Below, piece by piece: positions 8,112-14,130 of a DNA stretch of 21,131 nt. This stretch comes from a virus. The notes under the pieces are model-generated. The model was not told where the DNA came from. It ran no database searches and saw nothing but the letters and a program-made list of their open reading frames with translations. How positions within the stretch are numbered: position 1 is the stretch's first letter; every line of letters starts with the position of its first letter. Location: the IMG/VR virus record IMGVR_UViG_3300046820_000590, positions 1 to 21,131 of that record; one strand, 5' to 3'. The position numbers and the translations under genes were made by a program.

Positions 8112-8146
8112 CAGTAGTAAAAAAGTATTCAAAATCAATGACTTAC

Positions 8147-8177
8147 ATAAGGGCCCTCCATAGGGCCCTTATTTTTT
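8147..8177 (+). terminator. Strong intrinsic terminator
   Basis: Perfect 11-base-pair stem (ATAAGGGCCCT / AGGGCCCTTAT) with a CCAT loop, running straight into TTTTTT at 8172-8177. It ends the uvsX-to-aldolase transcription unit. The rest of the gene-free stretch 8091-8326 shows only the hairpin at 8096 and the promoter at 8270. Confidence 0.92.
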
Positions 8178-8269
8178 ACAGGGTGAAATGCTCCCAGATG
8201 ACGAGCTGTCCGTGCAAGTATATGATTCTATTAGCTTTTTTCTCGGCGAATTATTTTTAGGGGGCCCTA

Positions 8270-8297
8270 TGTACATTCTCTGCAGACGTGGTATAAT
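8270..8297 (+). promoter_or_regulatory. Sigma70-like early/middle promoter
   Basis: TGTACA at 8270-8275, a 16-base spacer, then TATAAT at 8292-8297 preceded by CGTGG. It shares its layout with the promoters at 3732 and 9263. It follows the terminator and starts the cluster of small genes at 8327-9276. Confidence 0.8.
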
Positions 8298-8326
8298 GGT
8301 TACATAAATTGAAAAAAGGAACTATT

Positions 8327-8614
8327 ATGAAAAAGCTTAAATTCGAAGGTGCAGCAAACGTAGGTGAAGTTATTCGTGGCTATGATTTCAAACCAATGCA
8401 AGGTCGCAATGACTGCTACGTTGAAGGTGTTGTAGAAGCAGTGACTAACGAAGTTGGTTACAAAGCTTTCAAAGTGACTTGTACTAAAGACGTTTTCGAT
8501 GGCAAAGAAAACAAACGTGGCGAAAAAGGTTCACGCGTTGGTAAGATTGTTTTCGTACCAATGGAAACAAGTTTCATGGAATTCGATGCACGTATCATCA
8601 ACTTGTCTAAGTAA
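8327..8614 (+). CDS. Small conserved phage hypothetical protein
   Basis: A 95-residue protein. The start is the ATG at 8327 with AAAAAAGGA seven to eight bases upstream, about 30 bases after the promoter; an in-frame TTG at 8309 lies where the transcript begins and is rejected. The sequence has a NVGEVIRGYDF opening, a central DCYVEGVV segment and VFVPMETSFMEFDARI near the end, which predict a small beta-barrel-like fold. It resembles short hypothetical proteins I recall from T4-like marine phages. The function is unknown. Confidence 0.85.
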   Translation: MKKLKFEGAANVGEVIRGYDFKPMQGRNDCYVEGVVEAVTNEVGYKAFKVTCTKDVFDGKENKRGEKGSRVGKIVFVPMETSFMEFDARIINLSK

Positions 8615-8624
8615 GGAGAAACTC

Positions 8625-8951
8625 ATGACTAAAATCGTTCGCTCAACTTCTTATGTGTTTACTGCAGATCCACAATCTGCGGCAGATATGCAACAAATCG
8701 CTATGATCAAAAAGACAGTAAAGTCAATGAACGATCAAGCAAAGCAGTCTCATTATTGGGCAGTTAAACGTGCAGAGTATCAAGGTTTGCCTATTCCAAA
8801 GGCACCTAATCGTTATCGTGTTCGTTTGATGGGTCGTGGTCCACGTGTTCAAGCTGCATTGCAAGACTATGGTCGCAAGCGTGCATACGATGCATATTTG
8901 CCACAAGAGTATGCAGTTAAGTTTGACGTTTATGTTTCACAGGTACGTTAA
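8625..8951 (+). CDS. Small basic hypothetical protein
   Basis: A 108-residue protein of unknown function with a strong ribosome site (AAGGAG) just before the ATG at 8625. The middle is basic (KAPNRYRVRLMGRGPRVQAA) and the C-terminal region predicts a strand (AVKFDVYVSQVR). The basic patch would suit nucleic-acid contact, but no motif proves it. It lies third in a chain of tightly spaced small genes: the next start codon follows two bases after its stop. Confidence 0.8.
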   Translation: MTKIVRSTSYVFTADPQSAADMQQIAMIKKTVKSMNDQAKQSHYWAVKRAEYQGLPIPKAPNRYRVRLMGRGPRVQAALQDYGRKRAYDAYLPQEYAVKFDVYVSQVR

Positions 8952-8953
8952 TC

Positions 8954-9130
8954 ATGGCTAAATATCAAGACACAGTGACTGTAGTAGATGGTGTTAAGTT
9001 TACACTTTGCCAACCGCGTAAGATCAAAGCAAGTGAACGTACATTCATCAATCGTACAGGCACACTTTGGAAGATTGGTGCACGCAATGCCAACTTGATT
9101 GCAAAGAACTTGAAGAAAGGAACTGCATGA
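8954..9130 (+). CDS. Very small hypothetical protein (58 aa)
   Basis: ATG at 8954, two bases after the previous stop, with AGGT upstream, running 58 codons to TGA at 9128-9130. It is basic (many Lys/Arg), with a start like MAKYQDTVTVVDGVKF and the segment GTLWKIGARNANLIAKNLKKG. The next gene's ATG overlaps its stop (ATGA), which supports translation. I do not recognise the family. Confidence 0.7.
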   Translation: MAKYQDTVTVVDGVKFTLCQPRKIKASERTFINRTGTLWKIGARNANLIAKNLKKGTA

Positions 9131-9276
9131 TGCAAGATTGGGGAAAGTCGTATCGTTACATTTTCTTAGAACAAATTCGCAGAGAAAAAAGAGAGCGAGC
9201 ATTAATCAGAATCTTTGCAACACTTGCAGTATTATATTTTGGTGGCCACATAGCTTACGCTATGTACATTCGATGA
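9127..9276 (+). CDS. Small protein with one predicted membrane segment (49 aa)
   Basis: Begins at the ATG of the ATGATG at 9127-9132 (either ATG is possible), with GAAAGG six bases before the first. The N-terminal half is charged (IRREKRERA) and the C-terminal half is hydrophobic (LIRIFATLAVLYFGG onward), so an inner-membrane protein with a cytoplasmic basic N-terminus is likely by the positive-inside rule. Its role is unknown. The promoter at 9263 lies inside its 3' end. Confidence 0.65.
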   Translation: MMQDWGKSYRYIFLEQIRREKRERALIRIFATLAVLYFGGHIAYAMYIR

Positions 9277-9291
9277 AAAATGTGGTATAAT
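9263..9291 (+). promoter_or_regulatory. Sigma70-like early/middle promoter
   Basis: TGTACA at 9263-9268, 17 bases, TATAAT at 9286-9291 preceded by TGTGG. From GTGTAAAAT/GATGAAAAA on, it closely matches the uvsX promoter. The predicted transcription start (about 9297-9298) falls on the ATG of the next gene, so that message may be leaderless. Confidence 0.75.
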
Positions 9292-9296
9292 ATACT

Positions 9297-9467
9297 ATGA
9301 GTAAAATGGCAGAAATCGCATACGAAATTGAAGAATTGCTTCGGCAAGGATTTAAACCTATCACGGTGGCAGGCATGTTACATGTTCCATTGGAGTGGGT
9401 AATTAATGTTGAGGAAGATCTAATGCACTTGGCAGATCCTCGTTCTTTTGGTCCTGATTACGAGTAA
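9297..9467 (+). CDS. Small helix-turn-helix-like protein (56 aa)
   Basis: ATG at 9297, or the in-frame ATG at 9306. The protein has a helix (AEIAYEIEELLRQGF), then KPITVAGMLHVPLEWVINVE, which has the spacing of a short helix-turn-helix like those that end sigma region 4 or small phage regulators. It is acidic overall, so protein contact rather than DNA binding is also possible. No Shine-Dalgarno element is seen; with the promoter -10 box ending at 9291 the mRNA would have almost no leader. Three bases separate its stop from the next start. Confidence 0.7.
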   Translation: MSKMAEIAYEIEELLRQGFKPITVAGMLHVPLEWVINVEEDLMHLADPRSFGPDYE

Positions 9468-9470
9468 GAC

Positions 9471-9887
9471 ATGTTGGTATACGTTAAACCATCAAGATAT
9501 ATGACTGCTGCAAAGCGGGAAGAAGTGTACAAAGCTGCATCATTGTTTCTGAATGAGCTTTTGGATCGCTCTGACAGAAAGGTTGAGGTTATCATCTCAG
9601 TCAAGGGTGCAGGTTTGGGTAAGAATGTGGATGGCTACTGCCTATGCACAGAAGAATATGACAATGGAAAGCCAAAGGAGATCCATGTGGATGTCCGAGG
9701 AGACAGAGGTTTAGACTTCCTTATCAAGTGCTTAGCACATGAATTGGTGCACGTTTGGCAGATGATGACAGGTAGAATTAATGAACGTGAATACCATGAG
9801 ACCAAAGATCATTGGAATTCACCATGGGAGATTGAGGCAAGAGAACTTGAGATGCCATTATATGAGATGTATGTAAAGAATAGTTGA
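9471..9887 (+). CDS. SprT-like zinc metallopeptidase domain protein
   Basis: A 138-residue protein with HELVH at 90-94 (HExxH zinc site), followed by WQMMTGRI and then PWEIEARELE at 118-127, where Glu120 or Glu122 can be the third metal ligand. A beta strand (KEIHVDVRG) precedes the site. This is the layout of SprT-like and related small zincins, known for cleaving DNA-bound proteins in the cellular homologues. It has no signal peptide. It is the last gene before a terminator, so it belongs to the early unit. The target in a phage is unknown. The metal site looks complete, so activity is likely. Confidence 0.8.
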   Translation: MLVYVKPSRYMTAAKREEVYKAASLFLNELLDRSDRKVEVIISVKGAGLGKNVDGYCLCTEEYDNGKPKEIHVDVRGDRGLDFLIKCLAHELVHVWQMMTGRINEREYHETKDHWNSPWEIEARELEMPLYEMYVKNS

Positions 9888-9921
9888 TGTATTTTAGTTT
9901 TTTTCATAGTAGTAACTTTAA

Positions 9922-9946
9922 AGGGGGCCGAGTGCCCCCTCTTTTT
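9922..9946 (+). terminator. Intrinsic terminator ending the early section
   Basis: AGGGGGC, loop CGAGT, GCCCCCT (7 perfect pairs) followed by CTTTTTC. It lies 34 bases after the peptidase stop and directly before a late-type promoter box. Confidence 0.88.
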
Positions 9947-9948
9947 CT

Positions 9949-9956
9949 TATAAATA
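9949..9956 (+). promoter_or_regulatory. T4-type late promoter box TATAAATA
   Basis: An exact TATAAATA, the sequence recognised by the T4 gp55 late sigma factor, three bases after the terminator T run. In T4 the box spans about -13 to -6, so transcription would start near 9962, exactly at the next ATG. Confidence 0.65.
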
Positions 9957-9961
9957 GAAGA

Positions 9962-11056
9962 ATGGCATATACATTCTTCCCTAAAACCGCATCTGAGATT
10001 CAAACTACACTAAAAGGTGGGCAGCAAAAGAAGATCGATGAGATCATGAACTTGTTTGCATGGCTTAATGCAAAGTTTCCAGCAATTGAAACTCCAATTA
10101 ATATTGATCCAAGTAAACTTGGTAAAGTTAACGTCACTCGAATGTTAGAAGGTGAAGTTAACTTAGCAGAACTTAAACGTTATGCAAAGCTTTCTTCAGT
10201 CAGCGTTAAATTTGGTGCAGGTTCTTCTGGTAATAAAGGTGTAAATAATAGAGGTAATTTATTTGAGCCACAATTTGCAAAATCTTTAGAAGATTGGTGG
10301 TCAGGAATCAAGATCACTGACACTAAAATGATTGCAGCATTAGAAGATCTAAAACAAGAATATGATCTTACACAATACAGTAAAATTAGAGTAGTCCAAG
10401 AAGGTGCACTAAATAAGAAGCGTCCACTTGTTTATTCACCAGATGTTATCATCTCTGCACCGGGTGGTGGAGCAGATGGAGATATCGGTGCTATCGTTAC
10501 TGACTTGACTTTGATGGGTACAAAAGACGGTAAAGAAAAAGTAGTAGCATATCTAAGTTTGAAACTAGGTAATACAGCAACATTCTTTAACGTTGGTTTA
10601 AAAACAGTTTTAACTACTGAAGAAATTAAAGCTGGTTTAATTGAAGACCAAAATGGTAAAAAACTATTGAGCTTATTCAATATCAAAGCTCCAGTATTTT
10701 GTGATGTGTTTAACGGTAAGCTAGACAAAGGTTACAACGAAGATGTGTGGCCTCAAATGGACGGTGCACAAAAAGTAGCATTGAAAAAATTACTTGAATC
10801 TGGTATCGGTCATGGATACCATGTTATTCACAAGCTTTCATCAGGCATTAAATCTATTAAGATAGATAAAAAATATAAAGAAGCAGCGGCGACACCTACA
10901 TCATGTGTCGTTTACTATGGCGGTAAAACCGGTACTGGTAAACGCGTGGATATCGAGATCGAAACAAAGAAGTATAGACTCAAATTAAATATTAGAGACA
11001 CACAAGGACAAGGCGGGTATCCAACCCGTTTAATGGGAGATTTTAGTTACCTATGA
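9962..11056 (+). CDS. Hypothetical phage protein with a possible PD-(D/E)xK nuclease-like core
   Basis: A 364-residue protein. I chose ATG 9962 (MAYTFFPKT...) because the only longer form begins at 9884 and would read through the terminator hairpin. Residues 96-102 (NRGNLFE) open a helix as in many PD-(D/E)xK nucleases; Asp174 and Asp181 (DIGAIVTDLTL) and Ser199-x-Lys201 (AYLSLKLG) follow in the order expected for the metal-binding core, although the usual Glu before Lys is Ser. This is pattern reading, not proof. It is the first gene of the late section, may be translated without a leader, and overlaps the next gene by ATGA. It lacks the capsid-targeting N-terminus of its neighbours. Confidence 0.75.
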   Translation: MAYTFFPKTASEIQTTLKGGQQKKIDEIMNLFAWLNAKFPAIETPINIDPSKLGKVNVTRMLEGEVNLAELKRYAKLSSVSVKFGAGSSGNKGVNNRGNLFEPQFAKSLEDWWSGIKITDTKMIAALEDLKQEYDLTQYSKIRVVQEGALNKKRPLVYSPDVIISAPGGGADGDIGAIVTDLTLMGTKDGKEKVVAYLSLKLGNTATFFNVGLKTVLTTEEIKAGLIEDQNGKKLLSLFNIKAPVFCDVFNGKLDKGYNEDVWPQMDGAQKVALKKLLESGIGHGYHVIHKLSSGIKSIKIDKKYKEAAATPTSCVVYYGGKTGTGKRVDIEIETKKYRLKLNIRDTQGQGGYPTRLMGDFSYL

Positions 11057-11445
11057 TTACATTCAAACAATACTTAGAAGAAGAACACGGCGCAGGAGAA
11101 TGGGGAACTAAAAAGTTAACCAAGAAATATAAGAAAGATACACCTGAACAGTGTGACTGCAAAGAAGAAACAGATCTAGAAGAAGCAGCTATCGATGCTA
11201 AAGGTCATAAGTCTTCTACTGGTGGATTGACACAAAAAGGTGTTGATGCATATCGTAGAGAAAATCCTGGTAGCAAATTGCAAACTGCTGTAACTACTAA
11301 ACCTTCTAAATTAAAACCTGGAAGTAAAGCTGCTAAACGTCGTAAATCTTTTTGTGCTCGCATGAGCGGAGTAGATGGTCCGATGAAAGATGAAAAAGGT
11401 CGACCAACACGTAAAGCTTTGGCATTAAGGAAATGGAATTGCTAA
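11053..11445 (+). CDS. Small basic protein with a capsid-targeting-like N-terminus and a DUF6321-like C-terminus
   Basis: A 130-residue protein. Residues 1-10 (MITFKQYLEE) match the T4 internal-protein targeting peptide position by position: aromatic at 4 and 7, aliphatic at 8, Glu at 10, where prohead protease would cut. The C-terminal half is highly basic (KPGSKAAKRRKSFCARMSG, then a final LRKWNC) and resembles the domain I recall as DUF6321, common in T4-like phages; its conserved Cys residues could bind metal. A short Cys pair (CDC) lies at about 35. The ATG overlaps the stop of the gene before. Likely a virion-packaged, DNA-binding small protein (inference). Confidence 0.8.
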   Translation: MITFKQYLEEEHGAGEWGTKKLTKKYKKDTPEQCDCKEETDLEEAAIDAKGHKSSTGGLTQKGVDAYRRENPGSKLQTAVTTKPSKLKPGSKAAKRRKSFCARMSGVDGPMKDEKGRPTRKALALRKWNC

Positions 11446-11453
11446 ACATGACA

Positions 11454-12629
11454 ATGAAATCGTTTACGAACTTTCTATTAGAGGAAGATGAAGGTGCAAA
11501 ACTAAAGCACATTCATCATGCTGAAGATAGACCATTGTTTCATGGTTCAGAAGGTTTCGATCATGCTCATAGTGCTTTACAACAAGCACATGACTCTATC
11601 AAGGCTGGTGAACACAGTACTGCACTAACAATGAAGTATGACGGTTCTCCTGCTGTTGTTTTTGGCCACCACCCAAAAACTGGTAAGTTCTTTGTTGCAT
11701 CTAAATCTGCATTCAACAAAAATCCAAAGATCAATTACACCGAAAAAGATGTTGATGATAATCATGGTCATGCACCAGGTTTGGCAACAAAATTAAAAGC
11801 TGCGCTTAAGCATCTTCCTAAAGTTGCTCCTAAAAATGGTGTATATCAAGGTGATATCATGCATACACCTGACGATCACAAGAAAAATAAAGATGGTAGT
11901 GTATCGTTCACACCAAACACAATCACCTACACGGCTAAGGGCGAAGAGGCTGACAAAGTTAAGAAGTCTAAAGTTGGTATTGTAGTGCATACTAAATACG
12001 AAGGCAAAGATCTTCACACAATGCATGCTACACCCAATGCAAGTCAAGAAGATTTTGAATCACACCCAGATGTACATTTAAAATCTGCTGAACACGATAC
12101 TACACAAGTACATTATACGAAAGATCAAGAAGCAGAATTCAAAAAACACATGGATGCTGCAAAAGAGATTCATAAGAAACAAGGCAAAAAGATGTATGCA
12201 GGTACTTTGAAACATCAAGGCGAAGCTGGTCACTTATCGACATACATCAATCATACTGTACGTACAGATGAAACTCCATCTGCAGAAGGTTTTATGCAAC
12301 ATCTTAAAAACGTCCATCAAAAACTAGCAGATAAAGTTAAGACAGAAAAAAGTAAGGCAGAAAAACTATCAGCTGGAAAAGAACACGTATCTCATGTTCA
12401 GAAGAACAAAGAACATTATGATAATTTGTTTAAGATGCATCAGCACTTGCAAAAAGCAAAGAACATCTTAACGAGTGCATTAGAGACACACGAAGGTGGT
12501 TTAGAACACCATATCGATGGTAAGAAGTCGAAACCAGAAGGTTTCGTTGTTAATCATAAAGGCGAACCAACTAAATTAGTTAATCGTGCAGAGTTTGCTA
12601 AAGCTAATCTATTAAAGGTAAGAAAATAA
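11454..12629 (+). CDS. Ligase-like covalent nucleotidyltransferase with a capsid-targeting-like N-terminus
   Basis: A 391-residue protein. The motifs of ATP-dependent ligases occur in order: KYDGSP at 61-66 (motif I, Lys61 as candidate adenylated residue), ASKS (Ia-like), GVYQGDIM at 129-136 (motif III), EGFVV at 362-366 (motif IV) and KLV at 374-376 (motif V). A His/Lys-rich, probably helical insert separates III from IV. I recall related phage proteins filed as DUF6267. Three ATGs are possible (11433, 11448, 11454). The last gives MKSFTNFLLE, which fits the targeting pattern exactly, whereas 11448 has better ribosome-site spacing. The stop overlaps the next ATG (TAATG). It could seal nicks in nucleic acid after entry into the host; that is inference. 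Confidence 0.75.
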   Translation: MKSFTNFLLEEDEGAKLKHIHHAEDRPLFHGSEGFDHAHSALQQAHDSIKAGEHSTALTMKYDGSPAVVFGHHPKTGKFFVASKSAFNKNPKINYTEKDVDDNHGHAPGLATKLKAALKHLPKVAPKNGVYQGDIMHTPDDHKKNKDGSVSFTPNTITYTAKGEEADKVKKSKVGIVVHTKYEGKDLHTMHATPNASQEDFESHPDVHLKSAEHDTTQVHYTKDQEAEFKKHMDAAKEIHKKQGKKMYAGTLKHQGEAGHLSTYINHTVRTDETPSAEGFMQHLKNVHQKLADKVKTEKSKAEKLSAGKEHVSHVQKNKEHYDNLFKMHQHLQKAKNILTSALETHEGGLEHHIDGKKSKPEGFVVNHKGEPTKLVNRAEFAKANLLKVRK

Positions 12630-13249
12630 TGTTGACATTCTTAACATTCCTAAAAGAAGAAGCTGAAGCCAAGCACGCAGTATTGGCTTATGGTCGCATG
12701 AATCCTCCAACTACTGGTCACCTTAAAGTTATCAACAAAGTACAAGACGTGGCTAAAGAAGTAGGTGGAGAACATCACATGGTTGTTTCTCACTCTAACG
12801 ACTCTAAAAAGAATCCATTATCTTCAGAACAAAAAGTAAAACACTTAAGACGTTATGCACCAGGTGCAAATATTAAAGCTGCATCTAAAGACAATCCAAC
12901 AATCTTCTCTCATGCTGCAGAACTACATAAACAAGGTGTAACACACTTACACATTGTTGCTGGTTCAGATCGCGTTGATGAATACAAAAAGAAATTCAAA
13001 GAACTAAATGGTAAACCTAATAAAGATGGTAAAGTACCATTCAAGTTTAAGAAGATAACAGTACATTCTTCAGGTGAAAGAGATCCTGATGCTGAAGGCG
13101 ACGAAGGTATGTCAGGTACAAAGATGCGCGAACATGCTAAGAACAATGACTTTAAGTCATTCCGCAAAGGTGTTCCTAGCCATGTATCAGATAACGATGC
13201 AAAAGAATTAATGAATGATGTACGCAAAGGTATGGGACATACTGATTAA
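12629..13249 (+). CDS. Cytidylyltransferase/NMNAT-like nucleotidyltransferase with a capsid-targeting-like N-terminus
   Basis: A 206-residue HxGH-superfamily enzyme. Residues 1-10 (MLTFLTFLKE) fit the targeting pattern. The core begins at about 17: AYGRMNPPTTGH puts TTGH (the (H/T)xGH nucleotide-binding motif) at 28-31, IVAGSDRVDEY at 109-119 resembles the NMNAT substrate loop, and MSGTKMR at 161-167 is the ISSTxxR-type motif that holds the triphosphate. All catalytic signatures are present. The family joins NTP to a phosphorylated substrate such as NMN, FMN or pantetheine phosphate, releasing pyrophosphate; NMN is possible but unproven. It overlaps the preceding ligase-like gene by one base. 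A paralogue with lost motifs lies at 14131. Confidence 0.85.
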   Translation: MLTFLTFLKEEAEAKHAVLAYGRMNPPTTGHLKVINKVQDVAKEVGGEHHMVVSHSNDSKKNPLSSEQKVKHLRRYAPGANIKAASKDNPTIFSHAAELHKQGVTHLHIVAGSDRVDEYKKKFKELNGKPNKDGKVPFKFKKITVHSSGERDPDAEGDEGMSGTKMREHAKNNDFKSFRKGVPSHVSDNDAKELMNDVRKGMGHTD

Positions 13250-13275
13250 TTAGTACAGAAATAATCTGATAATCT

Positions 13276-13551
13276 ATGAAGTCAAAAGTGAAAACCCATA
13301 AGAAGCAACAAAGACTCAAGACGTTTGAGTTAGAACCTGATGAGTGGGTTGAAGTTAAGACTGAAGCTCCAAAGAAGAGAGCTTCTATTCGAAAGTACTA
13401 TCCAATGAAAGTAGTACATAATAGCTTAGAAGATGAAGATTACCTTGAATTAGCACCTCAATTGCAAGGTTTGGAACCAAGTAAATTTAGGATGACTATC
13501 CTAACATCTGAAGGATCAGATGATTGGGACTTAGATGATGATGAGATATAA
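13276..13551 (+). CDS. Small hypothetical protein
   Basis: A 91-residue protein with a basic N-terminal third (KSKVKTHKKQQRLK) and an acidic C-terminus (DDWDLDDDEI). I do not recognise it. It starts 27 bases after the nucleotidyltransferase stop without a clear ribosome site and lacks the targeting peptide of its neighbours. The bipolar charge suggests binding to a basic or nucleic-acid partner, but no function can be given. Codon use looks like that of nearby genes. Confidence 0.65.
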   Translation: MKSKVKTHKKQQRLKTFELEPDEWVEVKTEAPKKRASIRKYYPMKVVHNSLEDEDYLELAPQLQGLEPSKFRMTILTSEGSDDWDLDDDEI

Positions 13552-13562
13552 ACTAAAACTTA

Positions 13563-13570
13563 TATAAATA
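13563..13570 (+). promoter_or_regulatory. T4-type late promoter box TATAAATA
   Basis: An exact TATAAATA in the 140-base gap between genes. Transcription would start near 13576 and give a leader of about 115 bases before the gene at 13692. Confidence 0.7.
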
Positions 13571-13624
13571 AGATTACACCAGTTGTATTGAAGAACTTGT
13601 AGGGCTGTGGACTGGTAACCGCCC

Positions 13625-13705
13625 ATGAAAAGCATGTTCAATATTATTATCAACGGTTGGAATGTCTCCAACACGAGGTTAATGGGAAAATATGATTACG
13701 TTTAA
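13625..13705 (+). CDS. Possible leader peptide (26 aa)
   Basis: ATG at 13625 runs 26 codons to TAA at 13703-13705, overlapping the start of the next gene in another frame. It lies in the leader of the late transcript from 13563. There is no good ribosome site and no family match that I know. Inside it, GTTGGA-ATGTC-TCCAAC (13656-13672) forms a perfect six-pair hairpin. It may be chance. Confidence 0.25.
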   Translation: MKSMFNIIINGWNVSNTRLMGKYDYV

Positions 13706-14129
13706 AGAGTATTCGCACGAATTCGATGATGTCGCTGAGTCTGTTGGGCTAACAGAGGAAGAGCAGTCTATACTAAATGAGGTATTAGATACTGCAGCGC
13801 GCATTAAAAAGAAACAACAATTCATGCGCCGTTCAGCACGCATCCAAATGGCTAAGAAGATCCAATCAAGACGCTTAGCTAGCAAAGACCGTCTCACAGC
13901 AAGAGCCAAACAAAGAGCACGCAATCTGCTAATTAAACGCCTTTATCAAGGTCGTTCTCGCTCAGAAATTCCAATCGCACAAAGAAAACAAGTTGATTTG
14001 AAACTCTCAAAGATGAAGGGTTCTATCAAACGTATTTCAGGTAAACTATTACGTCGTGTGAAACAAGAAGACATTGCTCGGAAGAGTGGCAAGAAGTTGG
14101 CTAAATTTAACGCTGGAAGCGGTTTATAA
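13692..14129 (+). CDS. Highly basic small protein, internal-protein-like
   Basis: A 145-residue protein. Residues 1-10 (MITFKEYSHE) match the targeting pattern at Phe4, Tyr7 and Glu10 but have Ser at position 8 where Leu/Ile is expected, so cleavage is less certain. After an acidic stretch (to about 45) the protein is very rich in Lys and Arg with predicted long helices (KKKQQFMRRSARIQMAKKI). Size, charge and N-terminus resemble the packaged internal proteins of T4, which bind DNA in the head. GGGAAA lies before the ATG, and the late box at 13563 is the nearest promoter. One base separates its stop from the next gene. Confidence 0.8.
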   Translation: MITFKEYSHEFDDVAESVGLTEEEQSILNEVLDTAARIKKKQQFMRRSARIQMAKKIQSRRLASKDRLTARAKQRARNLLIKRLYQGRSRSEIPIAQRKQVDLKLSKMKGSIKRISGKLLRRVKQEDIARKSGKKLAKFNAGSGL

Positions 14130-14130
14130 T

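Noticed and set aside
8499-8624. Extended start of the small basic protein at 8625
   Set aside because: The ATG at 8625 has a strong AAGGAG site, and the extension would overlap the upstream gene for over 100 bases in a different frame.
9884-9961. Longer N-terminus for the gene at 9962
   Set aside because: The extra codons run through the terminator hairpin and the late promoter box, and the added residues look like a translated terminator.
13571-13691. A tRNA-like element in the late leader (GGTAACC, 7-base loop in GTTGG/CCAAC)
   Set aside because: No acceptor stem closes around it, there is no T-loop consensus, and the 7-base loop lacks the T expected before an anticodon.
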